Positions 9,259 through 17,803 of a stretch of DNA of 64,000 nt are shown piece by piece. A program made the position numbers and the translations under genes. Every line of letters begins with the position of its first letter. Position 1 is the stretch's first letter. The stretch is from NCBI GenBank assembly GCA_047975205.1, contig JBKEDC010000043.1, forward strand, positions 62,001-126,000, in the 5' to 3' direction. This DNA comes from JBKEDC01 sp047975205 (lineage in GTDB: Bacteria; Bacteroidota; Bacteroidia; Bacteroidales; Prolixibacteraceae). A model generated the notes under the pieces. The model did not search any database. It was not told the origin of the DNA and saw only the letters and a list, made by a program, of their open reading frames with translations.

Positions 9259-9963
9259 TTAGTGTTGATGAAGCCCACATTCTTTCTTTGAATTATCTTC
9301 CCACCACCATCTGCCGGCGCGAAAATCTTCATCCTCCCGAATAGCACGAGTGCAAGGAGCACAACCAATACTCACAAAACCTTTATCGTGTAATGAATTG
9401 TAAGGCACATGATTATCAAGCACATATTTCCGGCAGTCTTCTAAGCTAAAATGCAGAAGCGGATTATATTTAATGGTTTGAAAACCTGCATCCCAATTAA
9501 AAAAAGCTAAATCGTGGCGATTAACCGACTGTGCAGCACGCAATCCGGTAATCCAACATTCCATTCCTTGCATTGCACGCCCTAGAGGCTCTACTTTGCG
9601 AATATGGCAGCATTGTTTCCTATTCTCTACGGAAAGATAAAAGCTATTTGGTCCGTGGGTACCCACAAATTGCTCCAAATCTTCATTTTTCGGATAATAA
9701 GGTATAATGGGTTTATTATATTTTTCGAGTGTGCGTGCAAAAACTTTGTTTGTTTCTTCAAACAATCGCCCGGTATCTAAGGTAATTACTTTGATATTTA
9801 TATCGTTTGCAAATATTAAATCAGTAATCACCTGATCTTCTATTCCGAAACTGCTTGTGAAAACGATTTTGCCTTTATAGCGTTTTGCAAGTTCTCGTAA
9901 AACATTCACCGCCTCTGTTCTGTCAAACTCTTTATTTAACGCCGATGCAACTTCTGCACTCAT
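9259..9963 (-). CDS. cysH: Assimilatory APS/PAPS reductase
   Basis: Reduces activated sulfate (APS, or PAPS) to sulfite in cysteine synthesis. The ATP-pyrophosphatase-like core is recognisable (FTSSFGIEDQV, TLDTGRLFEET). Numbered from MSAEV, a CC pair at 118-119 and CAPC at 201-204 form the four-Cys [4Fe-4S] site found in APS-type enzymes, and the catalytic Cys229 sits in the C-terminal ECGLH motif. The cluster points to APS as substrate. The start at 9963 is preferred because a -7 box overlaps the further-upstream ATG at 9996, and an AAAGAAAAG purine stretch precedes this one. No other sulfate genes are adjacent. Confidence 0.9.
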   Translation of the reverse strand: MSAEVASALNKEFDRTEAVNVLRELAKRYKGKIVFTSSFGIEDQVITDLIFANDINIKVITLDTGRLFEETNKVFARTLEKYNKPIIPYYPKNEDLEQFVGTHGPNSFYLSVENRKQCCHIRKVEPLGRAMQGMECWITGLRAAQSVNRHDLAFFNWDAGFQTIKYNPLLHFSLEDCRKYVLDNHVPYNSLHDKGFVSIGCAPCTRAIREDEDFRAGRWWWEDNSKKECGLHQH

Positions 9964-9993
9964 ATTCTTTTCTTTATTAAATTCTAAACAGCG

Positions 9994-10001
9994 CAAAGTT
10001 A
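9994..10001 (-). promoter_or_regulatory. -7 promoter box for cysH
   Basis: Minus-strand TAACTTTG matches TAnnTTTG. It lies 30 bases before the ATG at 9963 and overlaps the alternative ATG at 9996, which helps fix the start. Confidence 0.55.
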
Positions 10002-10153
10002 CATAAAACTAAACGCTCCACCTAATGCAATGAAATTCTCATTCTTTGAAACTTCCACCTTACACAGAATATTGCTTTCCAAAATAAATTGTAAACTGAA
10101 ATAAGCTTGCCTATCATGCGTTATTTTTACGTTTATGCGCTATTTAGAAATAA

Positions 10154-10303
10154 GGTAAAAATGAATGGATATCACGATATGCTGATGAGAATAGCTTGCA
10201 ACAGCACTTTTTATCTCGATACTCATTAACGGATGAACGAAAAAAACATTTAGCGCGTTCATATATCATAGCAGATAGCTTGCAAAAGAATTTTGGGGGC
10301 TAA
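10154..10303 (+). pseudogene. Possible coding remnant without start codon
   Basis: Within the 9997-10485 gap, this open frame of 49 codons has protein-like composition (for example ISRYADENSLQQHFLSRY) and an internal near-duplication of the SLQ-x-x-F segment. It lacks an ATG. A short ATG frame just upstream (MRYLEIR) stops in a different phase, as if joined by a frameshift. No family was recognised and chance is a real possibility. Apart from this and the dinB promoter, the gap shows nothing. Confidence 0.2.
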
Positions 10304-10457
10304 TTATTTCTTGAGTATTACTGCTAATTGCTCTAATGCTATGAATTATGCCCCACACAAAAACACACAACAAACTAAAAAGCAATAAATTATAATAAAA
10401 TTCAGCACATAGACTTATGGCATGACAATATTTATTTTACTTTTTATTTTTATCAAC

Positions 10458-10465
10458 TACTTTTG
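10458..10465 (+). promoter_or_regulatory. -7 promoter box for dinB
   Basis: TACTTTTG is a full match to TAnnTTTG, 20 bases before the dinB ATG, implying a leader of about 15 bases. Confidence 0.55.
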
Positions 10466-10485
10466 TCTTTCTTTCTTTTTACTCG

Positions 10486-11550
10486 ATGGACAGAAAAATT
10501 ATACATATTGATATGGATGCGTTTTATGCTTCGGTTGAACAGCGCGACAATCCTTCTCTTATGGGCAAACCCATGGTGGTGGGAAGCCCGAGAGAAAGAG
10601 GTGTAATTTGTGCTGCCAGCTATGAAGCCCGAAGATTTGGTGTCCATTCTGCTATGCCTTCTGTTGTGGCTGCCCGAAGGTGCCCTCAATTACAGTTTAT
10701 AGAGCCTGATTTTCGGAAATATAAGGCTGTGAGCGAGCAAATACAAGCTATATTTTATGAATATACCGATTTAGTAGAACCGCTTTCTCTTGATGAGGCT
10801 TTTCTTGATGTTACGGCTGCAAAAAAAGGTAAACCATCGGCAACACTCATTGCCAATGAAATTCGAGCTCGAATTTTTGAAGAAACACAATTGCACGCTT
10901 CTGCCGGCATTTCTTATTGCAAATTTTTAGCAAAAGTAGCATCTGATATTAATAAACCGAACGGCTATTGCGTGATTACACCTGCTGATGCCGGCGATTT
11001 CTTAAAGCAATTGGAAATTAAAAAGTTTTTCGGTATCGGAAAAAAGACCGCCGAGCGACTCCGTAAACAAGGGATTCATTTCGGAAAAGATTTGCTGGCT
11101 CTTTCATTGACTGATTTAACCTGTCAATATGGTAAGTCGGGAGCCTATTATTACCACATGGTTAGAGGAATTGACGAAAGACCGGTTCGCCCGAATCGCA
11201 AGTGTAAATCGATAGGTGCTGAGCGTACCTTTGAAAAAGATTACAAAAGCTTAAGCAAGTTGGAAGAGAAACTGCCGATTATACTCGATGAGCTTTGGCG
11301 ACGTGTGGAAAAAACCGACAGAAAGGGTCGCACCATCACATTAAAACTGAAGTTTGAAGATTTCACACAAATAACAAGAGGTAAAACCCGGCTATCTCCT
11401 TTCCAAACTAAAGAAGAAATAGCACAAGAAGCCGCTTTACTTCTGCAAAACGAAGCTCCGTTTCATAAGCGCATTCGATTAATGGGAGTTTCCGTATCTA
11501 ACTTTCCCGATGAGAAACAAGAGGCTACACAGCTCACCATCACTTTTTAA
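10486..11550 (+). CDS. dinB: Translesion DNA polymerase IV (Y family)
   Basis: Error-prone polymerase that bypasses damaged bases. The palm motifs DMDAFYASVEQRD (about residues 9-21) and SLDEAFLDV (about 103-111) carry the metal-binding carboxylates. A helix-hairpin-helix thumb (FFGIGKKTAERL, about 184) and a little-finger domain follow. The 354 residues are the usual length, and the protein ends with a hydrophobic ATQLTITF tail. A conserved Phe/Leu-type C-terminal tail can bind the sliding clamp, but that is not certain here. It is a single gene with its own promoter; its 3' end overlaps the convergent pabC by 11 bases. Confidence 0.94.
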   Translation: MDRKIIHIDMDAFYASVEQRDNPSLMGKPMVVGSPRERGVICAASYEARRFGVHSAMPSVVAARRCPQLQFIEPDFRKYKAVSEQIQAIFYEYTDLVEPLSLDEAFLDVTAAKKGKPSATLIANEIRARIFEETQLHASAGISYCKFLAKVASDINKPNGYCVITPADAGDFLKQLEIKKFFGIGKKTAERLRKQGIHFGKDLLALSLTDLTCQYGKSGAYYYHMVRGIDERPVRPNRKCKSIGAERTFEKDYKSLSKLEEKLPIILDELWRRVEKTDRKGRTITLKLKFEDFTQITRGKTRLSPFQTKEEIAQEAALLLQNEAPFHKRIRLMGVSVSNFPDEKQEATQLTITF

Positions 11551-12136
11551 TATCAGCTACCGGTATCCATGAAACATCAGATAAATCGATTAATGCATTG
11601 ATGATGCCCACCGTTTCGTAATCTTTCAAATCTACTAACCGGATGCTTCGAGTTTGAAGCACGCCTTGTTCGATGAGCTTTTGACGTTGCGTCCCTTTTA
11701 AAAGAGGATCGGTTGGCGTGTATAGTCTATTGTCTTTTTTAAACACCAAATTACCGATGCTGCAATCGGTAACTAATCCGGATTTAACGATTATAATTTC
11801 ATCGGTATTACCTTTCAGTTTTAACAGTTCATTTATAGCATCTCGGTTGACAAACTTGTAAGTGTAGTCAATGGCAGTATACACTACCTGCAAGGAATAA
11901 AACTGTCGTCTGACTTGCGGAATAAAATCTACCTGTTGAATATGCTCGGCATAAACTATTCTACATCGATATAGCCCATCGGTTAAACCGGGAGGTATGG
12001 TTAACACGTTTGCTAAATCAATATGCGGTGCATGAGGGAAAAATTTAGCTCGTGCAGCATTAAACCGTTTCTGATGATAAGTCAGATTATAAAATTTTCC
12101 CTGTTCAAATTTTAGCGTTTCCAATAAAAGGTACAT
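11540..12136 (-). CDS. pabC: Aminodeoxychorismate lyase-like, class IV PLP enzyme
   Basis: Likely converts aminodeoxychorismate to p-aminobenzoate for folate. The 198 residues are short for class IV enzymes but have recognisable motifs: a candidate PLP-lysine in DYTYKF (about 95) and the EIIIVKSGLVTDCSIGNLVF cofactor segment (about 113-132), then KGTQRQKLIE. Its start overlaps the end of pabB by 32 bases, so the two are translationally coupled, and this adjacency is the main reason for naming it pabC rather than a branched-chain aminotransferase or D-amino-acid aminotransferase. Confidence 0.8.
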   Translation of the reverse strand: MYLLLETLKFEQGKFYNLTYHQKRFNAARAKFFPHAPHIDLANVLTIPPGLTDGLYRCRIVYAEHIQQVDFIPQVRRQFYSLQVVYTAIDYTYKFVNRDAINELLKLKGNTDEIIIVKSGLVTDCSIGNLVFKKDNRLYTPTDPLLKGTQRQKLIEQGVLQTRSIRLVDLKDYETVGIINALIDLSDVSWIPVADIKK

Positions 12137-13100
12137 ACACTTTGTTTATTAGTTCTTCATATTCTTCTTCCGGTTTGCTGAGGTGTGTTATTCCTCCCCC
12201 ACTTTTATATATCAGCTCATTATTTCCCTGCTCTATGAAACGAATCAGCACACAACTGTCAACCGATTTACCGTCGTAAACACCGAATACACCGGTGTAC
12301 CAATCTCGTTCGTATTGTTCGGCTTGGCAAATAATTTCTACTGTTTTAAGTTTGGGTGCCCCGGTAATAGAACCTGCGGGGAGTAGTTTCCGGAATATTG
12401 TTCCTAAGTTGGCATGCCAATCGGTGGGTAAATTTCCGGAAATTTCCGAACTCATTTGCAACAAACGCTTATTATTCGATTTTATTTCTTCTATGTAGGC
12501 AAAACGCTCCACTTCTACGTCTGTTGCTATCCTACTCAAATCGTTACGGATTAAATCAACAATCGTGTGATGCTCTGCCATCTCCTTTACATTATTTTTC
12601 AAAAGCTGTTCAGCGTTTGGAATATCGGCATCAATCGTGCCTTTCATCGGGTAAGATTTAACAACTCCTCTCTCGTTAATTCTCACAAAAATTTCAGGCG
12701 AGAAACACACAAACTTATTTTCCAAATGCACTAAATAGGGCGAAGTGCAGCGATTGGCAATATCGGCTAAGGTTAAATCAGTGTTTAAGCTGGTCGGCAT
12801 CGTTAAATTCAGCAAATAGCTATCGCCTTTTAGGATGTGCGCATGCGCCAAATCGAAAGCTTTTCGGTATCGCTCATAACTTACCGGAGTGGCATGCCAA
12901 GCAAATGGCCTGACTTCAGGTTTTGGTATAAAATTGCCCAATTTGGGAGTTCGCCACAACAGCCCGTTATCTTTACTCTCATCTATGTCATATATTTTAA
13001 CTTGTTTAGCCTCATAATCAATCATGAACACAAAAGGTTTCCGTTCAGCACCCCATGCGTTCATCTGCTTTTCTATGTTTTTGTTTATGGAAAAATTCAT
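12105..13100 (-). CDS. pabB: Aminodeoxychorismate synthase component I
   Basis: Chorismate-using enzyme of p-aminobenzoate synthesis. The chorismate-binding signature is visible: SYPMKGTIDAD, EHHTIVDLIRNDLSRIA and LLPAGSITGAPKLKTVEII, ending with YKSGGGITHLSKPEEEYEE. At 331 residues it lacks the long N-terminal region of anthranilate synthase, which fits the short PabB form of Bacteroidota. The FSINKNIEKQMNAWG start resembles relatives and supports 13100, although a TAATCTTTG box lies only a few bases upstream, so the leader would be very short. No amidotransferase (pabA) is adjacent. Forms a two-gene operon with pabC. Confidence 0.88.
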   Translation of the reverse strand: MNFSINKNIEKQMNAWGAERKPFVFMIDYEAKQVKIYDIDESKDNGLLWRTPKLGNFIPKPEVRPFAWHATPVSYERYRKAFDLAHAHILKGDSYLLNLTMPTSLNTDLTLADIANRCTSPYLVHLENKFVCFSPEIFVRINERGVVKSYPMKGTIDADIPNAEQLLKNNVKEMAEHHTIVDLIRNDLSRIATDVEVERFAYIEEIKSNNKRLLQMSSEISGNLPTDWHANLGTIFRKLLPAGSITGAPKLKTVEIICQAEQYERDWYTGVFGVYDGKSVDSCVLIRFIEQGNNELIYKSGGGITHLSKPEEEYEELINKVYVPFIGNAKI

Positions 13101-13265
13101 ACTGCAAAGATTAAAATATATATGCTTGAAAAGTTAAATATCTATATGATTTTCGATAGGTTTTATCGATTATTACACTTTTTCATTAATTTCATACGCT
13201 TAATGTTTAGATTTGAGCTCGTTTTATGTTGTTTGATGAAACTACATGTTATCTAAAATTGAAAA

Positions 13266-14093
13266 ATGAAAAGAATAGCGATACAAGGCATTGCAGGCTC
13301 GTTTCACGAAGATGCAGCTCGCCAATACTTCAAAGATGAGGAAATTGAAATTGTGGAATGCCGATCTTTCACCCGAGTTTGCGAAATGGTAGATAATGAT
13401 GAAGTAGATATGGCAGTTATGGCAATAGAGAATTCAATTGCTGGAAGTTTGCTTCAAAACTATTCCCTTATCAGAGATTATCATTTGCATGTTATTGGCG
13501 AAACTTATGTGCACATTAAAATGAATTTAATGATGCTGGAAGGAGCAAGCAAGAGCGAGATTAAGACTATTTATTCTCATCCGGTAGCTATCAGGCAATG
13601 CATAGAATACATTGAAAAACATTTACCGCACGCCAACATTATTGAAAATCAAGACACTGCCATGTCGGGAAAGATTATTCAAGAAAATAAGTTGAGCAAT
13701 GCTGCAGCTATCGGCAATTTGCGTACCGCCGAAATTTACCAATTAAACGTGCTCGATAAAGGCATTGAAACCAACAAACGCAACTATACCCGTTTTTGGG
13801 TGCTCGATAAGCATGCTAATGGAAACGCTAAAACAAACAAAGCTTCCTTAGCTATTGAAGTTGGTCATTATTACGGGTCTTTGGCTCAGGTATTGAGCAT
13901 ATTTGCCGAAAATAAGCTCAATTTAAATATGATTCAATCTATTCCCATTATTGGGAAACCGAGCGAATACATCATTCACCTTGATGTAGAATATGATGTT
14001 GTTGAAAACTATGAAAAAGCCATCCACCAAGTATTGAAATGCGTTTCCAGTCTTTCTATTCTGGGAGAATATCAAAAGGGGAAAATCAAATAA
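13266..14093 (+). CDS. pheA: Prephenate dehydratase with ACT domain
   Basis: Converts prephenate to phenylpyruvate in phenylalanine synthesis. The catalytic domain (about 1-180) begins IAIQGIAGSFHEDAARQYF and contains MAIENSIAGSLLQNY and the ETNKRNYTRFWVL segment with the catalytic Thr-Arg-Phe. An ACT domain (about 190-265) would bind phenylalanine for feedback control; the usual ESRP motif is QSIPIIG here. There is no fused chorismate mutase. It leads a same-strand run with a flavodoxin, an aminotransferase and a Crp-type regulator, with gaps of 22, 22 and 0 bases. Confidence 0.92.
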   Translation: MKRIAIQGIAGSFHEDAARQYFKDEEIEIVECRSFTRVCEMVDNDEVDMAVMAIENSIAGSLLQNYSLIRDYHLHVIGETYVHIKMNLMMLEGASKSEIKTIYSHPVAIRQCIEYIEKHLPHANIIENQDTAMSGKIIQENKLSNAAAIGNLRTAEIYQLNVLDKGIETNKRNYTRFWVLDKHANGNAKTNKASLAIEVGHYYGSLAQVLSIFAENKLNLNMIQSIPIIGKPSEYIIHLDVEYDVVENYEKAIHQVLKCVSSLSILGEYQKGKIK

Positions 14094-14115
14094 AACTAAC
14101 TTAACCGTATAATTT

Positions 14116-14646
14116 ATGAAGAACATAGGCATATTTTTTGGTCCCGAAAATGGATCAGTACATCGAGTAGCTTCGAAAATAGCTGCCATTCTAGGTGAAG
14201 ATAAAGTTGACCTGATTCCTGTTGCCGGGGCATCGGCAACAGATGTCGATCAATATCAACACATTATCTTTGGAATTTCAACCGTGGGGAAAGAAACATG
14301 GGATTCTGAATATGACAATAAAGATTGGATAAAATTCTTCCCCGAAATTGTAAAAATTAATTACGCAAACAAAAAAATAGCCCTATACGGATTGGGCGAT
14401 CACGTTACTTATGGACATAATTTTGTTGATGCCATGGGTAAACTATATCATGAGATAAAAGTAACCGACACTAAAGCCAATATTATAGCTCCGGTATCTA
14501 CTTCATCTTATGATTACACCGATTCGGAGGCTGTGGTTAATAACCAATTCGTAGGTCTGCCCATCGATGAGGATTTTGAAGCCGATTTAACCCAACAACG
14601 CCTGGAACTTTGGCTGCAAGTAGTTGCCAAAGAATTTGGGATCTAA
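14116..14646 (+). CDS. fldA: Flavodoxin
   Basis: Small FMN electron carrier, used in place of ferredoxin. The N-terminus IGIFFGPENGSVHRVASKIA has a variant of the phosphate-binding loop (usual form GSTTGNTE; here GPENGSVH), and the FMN-stacking loops IFGISTVGKETWDSEYD (about 50-68) and YGLGDHVTYGHNF (about 92-104) are present. At 176 residues it is a long-chain flavodoxin. It sits inside the pheA run with 22-base gaps on both sides, an unusual position with no obvious electron-transfer partner next to it. The atypical phosphate loop is worth noting but the fold assignment is clear. Confidence 0.85.
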   Translation: MKNIGIFFGPENGSVHRVASKIAAILGEDKVDLIPVAGASATDVDQYQHIIFGISTVGKETWDSEYDNKDWIKFFPEIVKINYANKKIALYGLGDHVTYGHNFVDAMGKLYHEIKVTDTKANIIAPVSTSSYDYTDSEAVVNNQFVGLPIDEDFEADLTQQRLELWLQVVAKEFGI

Positions 14647-14668
14647 CTTTTAATGACGAACATATACC

Positions 14669-15985
14669 ATGAATCATACACCCATTAGCGAGTCTGTTGT
14701 TAACGAATGCCTAAATAAGCTTCGAATTGAAAACCCCGGCAAAGCTACTATACGCGATATATTCATGCTTTCCGGCTTAATACAAGAGCAATCGGGAGTA
14801 GAATTTATACGCATGGAATTAGGAGTTCCCGGACTTCCGGCATCAGAAATCGGGATAAATGCCGAAATTGAGGCTCTTCAGTCCGGTGTAGCATCAGTGT
14901 ATGGCATGGTTGACGGTATTGAGCTACTCAAACGAGAAACCGCCCGATTTGTCAAACTTTTCATGGATATCGATGTAAATCAGGAAACTTGCATACCCAC
15001 CGTAGGTGCTATGCAAGGCACCTATTCAGCCATGCTTACCGCTAGTCGTGCCGAACCCGGAAAAGATACTATTCTATTTATCGACCCCGGATTTCCGGTA
15101 CAAAAACAGCAAGTAGCTGTGATGGGAGCTAAAATGAAAAGTTTCGATATTAAGAACCATCGAGGCAAAAAGCTGCAAAGCATATTGGAATCTTATTTAT
15201 GCGAAGGAAATATTTGTGCCATTTTATTTTCAAATCCAAATAATCCGACATGGGTTTGCATGACCGATGAAGAACTGCAGATACTAGCCGATGTTGCCAA
15301 TAAACACAATGTGATTTTAATGGAAGATTTAGCTTATTTTGCCATGGACTTCCGTCAACATTTAGGTGAACCGGGGAAAGCTCCTTTCCAACCATCGGTA
15401 GCGAAATATACCGATAATTGGATAATGTTCATATCAAGTTCTAAAATATTCTCCTATGCCGGTCAACGCATAGCCATGATGATTATTTCCGATAAGATAT
15501 ATCACAAAGAATGTGACACATTCAAGGAAACATTTAACTCGCCCACCTTCGGCTCAACCATCACCCAACGCGTGCTCTATGCCCTATCTTCAGGCACGAG
15601 TCATTCGGCACAATATGCCATGGCTGCCATGTTGAAAGCTGCCAATGACGGCAAATATGCTTTTGTTGATGATATTAAAATTTATGGCGAAAAAGCAAAA
15701 GCCATGAAAAAAATATTTATCGATAACGGGTTTCATATTATCTATGACAAAGATGGCGAAGAAAACATTGCCGACGGGTTTTATTTTACCGTGGGCTATC
15801 AGGATATGACGGGCAAAGAATTACTTGGAGAACTCTTATATTACGGCATTAGTGCCATCACATTGGACAACACGGGAAGTAAAGAGGAAGGACTTCGAGC
15901 TTGCACCTCATTTGTAAAAAAAGAGCAGCTCACCATTTTAAATGAACGCCTTCAATTATTCAACCAACACTTCTCTAAACTTTAA
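14669..15985 (+). CDS. PLP-dependent class I/II aminotransferase
   Basis: Fold-type I aminotransferase of 438 residues. Visible are the substrate/cofactor loop ELGVPGLPAS, the cofactor loop GAMQGTYSAML (about 112), the NPNNPTW motif near 192, the PLP-contacting Asp-x-Ala-Tyr in LMEDLAYFAMD, and the Schiff-base Lys in SSSKIFSYAGQRI (about 260). Placed after pheA, it probably makes phenylalanine from phenylpyruvate, or exchanges aspartate/glutamate; this rests on position and on similar pheA-aminotransferase pairing in Bacteroidales. Its stop codon overlaps the next start in TAATG, so the downstream regulator is translationally coupled. Confidence 0.88.
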   Translation: MNHTPISESVVNECLNKLRIENPGKATIRDIFMLSGLIQEQSGVEFIRMELGVPGLPASEIGINAEIEALQSGVASVYGMVDGIELLKRETARFVKLFMDIDVNQETCIPTVGAMQGTYSAMLTASRAEPGKDTILFIDPGFPVQKQQVAVMGAKMKSFDIKNHRGKKLQSILESYLCEGNICAILFSNPNNPTWVCMTDEELQILADVANKHNVILMEDLAYFAMDFRQHLGEPGKAPFQPSVAKYTDNWIMFISSSKIFSYAGQRIAMMIISDKIYHKECDTFKETFNSPTFGSTITQRVLYALSSGTSHSAQYAMAAMLKAANDGKYAFVDDIKIYGEKAKAMKKIFIDNGFHIIYDKDGEENIADGFYFTVGYQDMTGKELLGELLYYGISAITLDNTGSKEEGLRACTSFVKKEQLTILNERLQLFNQHFSKL

Positions 15986-16554
15986 TGAACGATATTAAAA
16001 CAATGCAATCAGGAAGCAGTAGAACCTTAAATCAACTCAAAGATTTTTTCTCCAATCACAAAATTCACCATTTCAAAAAAGGCGAAGTGTTCTTAAATTA
16101 TGGCGAAATGAATCATAAAATGGGTTTATTGATTGATGGCATGATGTATGCCGCCTACAAAGCAGAATCAGGACAAGAATGGATTTCTCGTTTCTTTTAC
16201 CTACCGAATAACGGTATCGTGAGCAGTCACGAAAGTTTTATGACTCGCAAAGAATCATCAGAAATTATCAGAGCTTATGAAGACTCTAAAATGATTATTA
16301 TTGAGCGTTATGAATATGAAAAGATTATGACCGTGAACCGACGCTTAGAGCGTTTGGCACGAGTTATGGCAGAAGAAAATTACGTGCGAGCGTTACAACG
16401 CATTCACTCCCTGCAATCATTAACCGCACAACAGCGTGTGGCTCGATTTGTAAAAGAACATGGCGAGATTGTGAATCGAGTGCAACGCCAACATGTAGCC
16501 TCCTACCTTGGCATTCATCGAAACATTTTTACCCGAGTGCTGCGGAACATTTAA
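15985..16554 (+). CDS. Crp/Fnr-family transcription regulator
   Basis: The 189 residues contain a cyclic-nucleotide-binding-like beta barrel (about 20-110; HFKKGEVFLNYGEMNHKMGLLIDGMMYAAY) and a C-terminal winged helix-turn-helix (about 145-189; QHVASYLGIHRNIFTRVLR). The Arg/Glu pair of a true cAMP site is not evident and there are no clustered Cys residues for an Fe-S cluster, so the ligand is unknown. Members of this type are common in Bacteroidota. It is coupled to the aminotransferase gene, and an array of palindromes lies 63 bases downstream that might be its target. Confidence 0.85.
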   Translation: MNDIKTMQSGSSRTLNQLKDFFSNHKIHHFKKGEVFLNYGEMNHKMGLLIDGMMYAAYKAESGQEWISRFFYLPNNGIVSSHESFMTRKESSEIIRAYEDSKMIIIERYEYEKIMTVNRRLERLARVMAEENYVRALQRIHSLQSLTAQQRVARFVKEHGEIVNRVQRQHVASYLGIHRNIFTRVLRNI

Positions 16555-16617
16555 AATATCTCAGTTGAAGCTGCTTTCCGAAAAAAAGCTAAATATTAAA
16601 AACGAGAAAAAATATTA

Positions 16618-16718
16618 TTCGCCTATTTAAGCGAAGGTTAAGAACACAAAGAAATTCCTTTCGCGCATTTAGGCGAAGCTTAAAAACGCATTGGGGAAGC
16701 TTCGTCTATTTAGACGAA
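16618..16718. repeat. Three spaced 18-bp palindromes (41-42 bp period)
   Basis: Imperfect to perfect palindromes at 16618-16635, 16660-16677 and 16701-16718 share the pattern TTCGyvyATTTArrCGAA, with start-to-start distances of 42 and 41 bases. The third is perfect (8-bp arms). At position 5/14 the pair changes from C-G to T-A while staying paired. The rest of the 339-base gap between the Crp-type gene and tpiA is AT-rich with a promoter near its end. Confidence 0.7.
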
Positions 16719-16857
16719 TATCAGAATATCAAAAGCAAAACACCATGTGTCGATAAAAAATACGGTAAATCTGGAATTCGAGCCGTTTTCAATATTATTA
16801 TTTCCTCTTTTTCATCAAAAAGCAATTCTAAAATTAGGTGTCATTTTCGGCTTTTAT

Positions 16858-16865
16858 TATTTTTG
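16858..16865 (+). promoter_or_regulatory. -7 promoter box for tpiA
   Basis: TATTTTTG matches TAnnTTTG, 28 bases before the tpiA ATG, giving a leader of about 23 bases. Confidence 0.5.
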
Positions 16866-16893
16866 GGAATTCAATATTATAATACAATAACCG

Positions 16894-17652
16894 ATGAGAA
16901 AAAAAGTAGTTGCAGGAAACTGGAAATGTAACACTTCTGTTCAAGAAGGAGTAGAATTAGCAAAAGCCGTGAATGACTTAGTACTTAGCACCGGCGATAA
17001 AAACGTAACAGTAGTACTTGGTGCTCCTTTTACGCACATTACAAAAGTAGTTGATAGTGTTGATGCCTCTCGTGTGGGTGTTGCTGCACAAAATTGTGCT
17101 GCCGAAGCTGCCGGAGCTTACACCGGTGAAATTTCTGCATCAATGGTAAAATCAACAGGTGCCGAATATGTTATTCTTGGTCATTCTGAAAGACGTGAGT
17201 ACTATGGAGAAACAAGCGAAATCTTGAATAAAAAGGTAGCCCTTACTTTAGCAAACGGATTAACTCCTATCTATTGTTGTGGCGAGGCTCTTGATATTCG
17301 TGAAGCAGGCACTCAAAAAGAATTTGTAATCAACCAATTGAAAGAAACTATCTTCAATCTTCCTGCCGAAGACTTCAAAAAAGTAATCATTGCCTACGAA
17401 CCAATTTGGGCTATCGGTACCGGGAAAACAGCTTCTACTGAGCAAGCGCAAGAAATGCATAAAGATATTCGTGACGCTATCGCTGTCCAATATAATGCAG
17501 AAGTGGCTAATGAAATTTCTATCCTTTACGGAGGAAGCTGCAAACCAAGCAATGCTCCTGAACTTTTCGCTAATCCTGATGTTGACGGCGGTTTAATTGG
17601 CGGCGCATCATTGAAAGCTGAAGATTTCTTAGGAATCATCAATGCATACTAA
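16894..17652 (+). CDS. tpiA: Triose-phosphate isomerase
   Basis: Interconverts dihydroxyacetone phosphate and glyceraldehyde-3-phosphate in glycolysis. The 252 residues carry all signatures: the N-terminal GNWKCN with the catalytic Lys, GHSERRE with the electrophilic His, [14 protein letters not shown] with the catalytic Glu and the flexible phosphate loop, and the phosphate-binding [10 protein letters not shown] and GLIGGASL. It has its own promoter and terminator, so it is probably monocistronic. Confidence 0.97.
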   Translation: MRKKVVAGNWKCNTSVQEGVELAKAVNDLVLSTGDKNVTVVLGAPFTHITKVVDSVDASRVGVAAQNCAAEAAGAYTGEISASMVKSTGAEYVILGHSERREYYGETSEILNKKVALTLANGLTPIYCCGEALDIREAGTQKEFVINQLKETIFNLPAEDFKKVIIAYEPIWAIGTGKTASTEQAQEMHKDIRDAIAVQYNAEVANEISILYGGSCKPSNAPELFANPDVDGGLIGGASLKAEDFLGIINAY

Positions 17653-17680
17653 TCAGAAAATTATTTGATTGCATATTATA

Positions 17681-17712
17681 AACACCGGCTCTAAGGAGTT
17701 GGTGTTTTTTTT
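17681..17712 (+). terminator. Intrinsic terminator after tpiA
   Basis: AACACC at 17681-17686 pairs with GGTGTT at 17701-17706, with an inner CTC/GAG extension, followed by a run of T. Confidence 0.75.
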
Positions 17713-17765
17713 ATGCCGACACTTATTAAGCGATTAAGGCTTAATGTTCTTTTTAATTAATCAAT

Positions 17766-17773
17766 TATATTTG
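17766..17773 (+). promoter_or_regulatory. -7 promoter box for gltX
   Basis: TATATTTG matches TAnnTTTG, 30 bases before the gltX ATG. Confidence 0.5.
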
Positions 17774-17803
17774 CACGTAAATTACACGTATAGATAAACA
17801 ATC

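Noticed and set aside
9964..9996. Longer start for cysH
   Set aside because: The ATG overlaps the TAACTTTG promoter box and the next ATG has a better upstream purine run.
12183..13256. Plus-strand frames opposite pabB
   Set aside because: Antisense shadows of a gene with clear chorismate-binding motifs.
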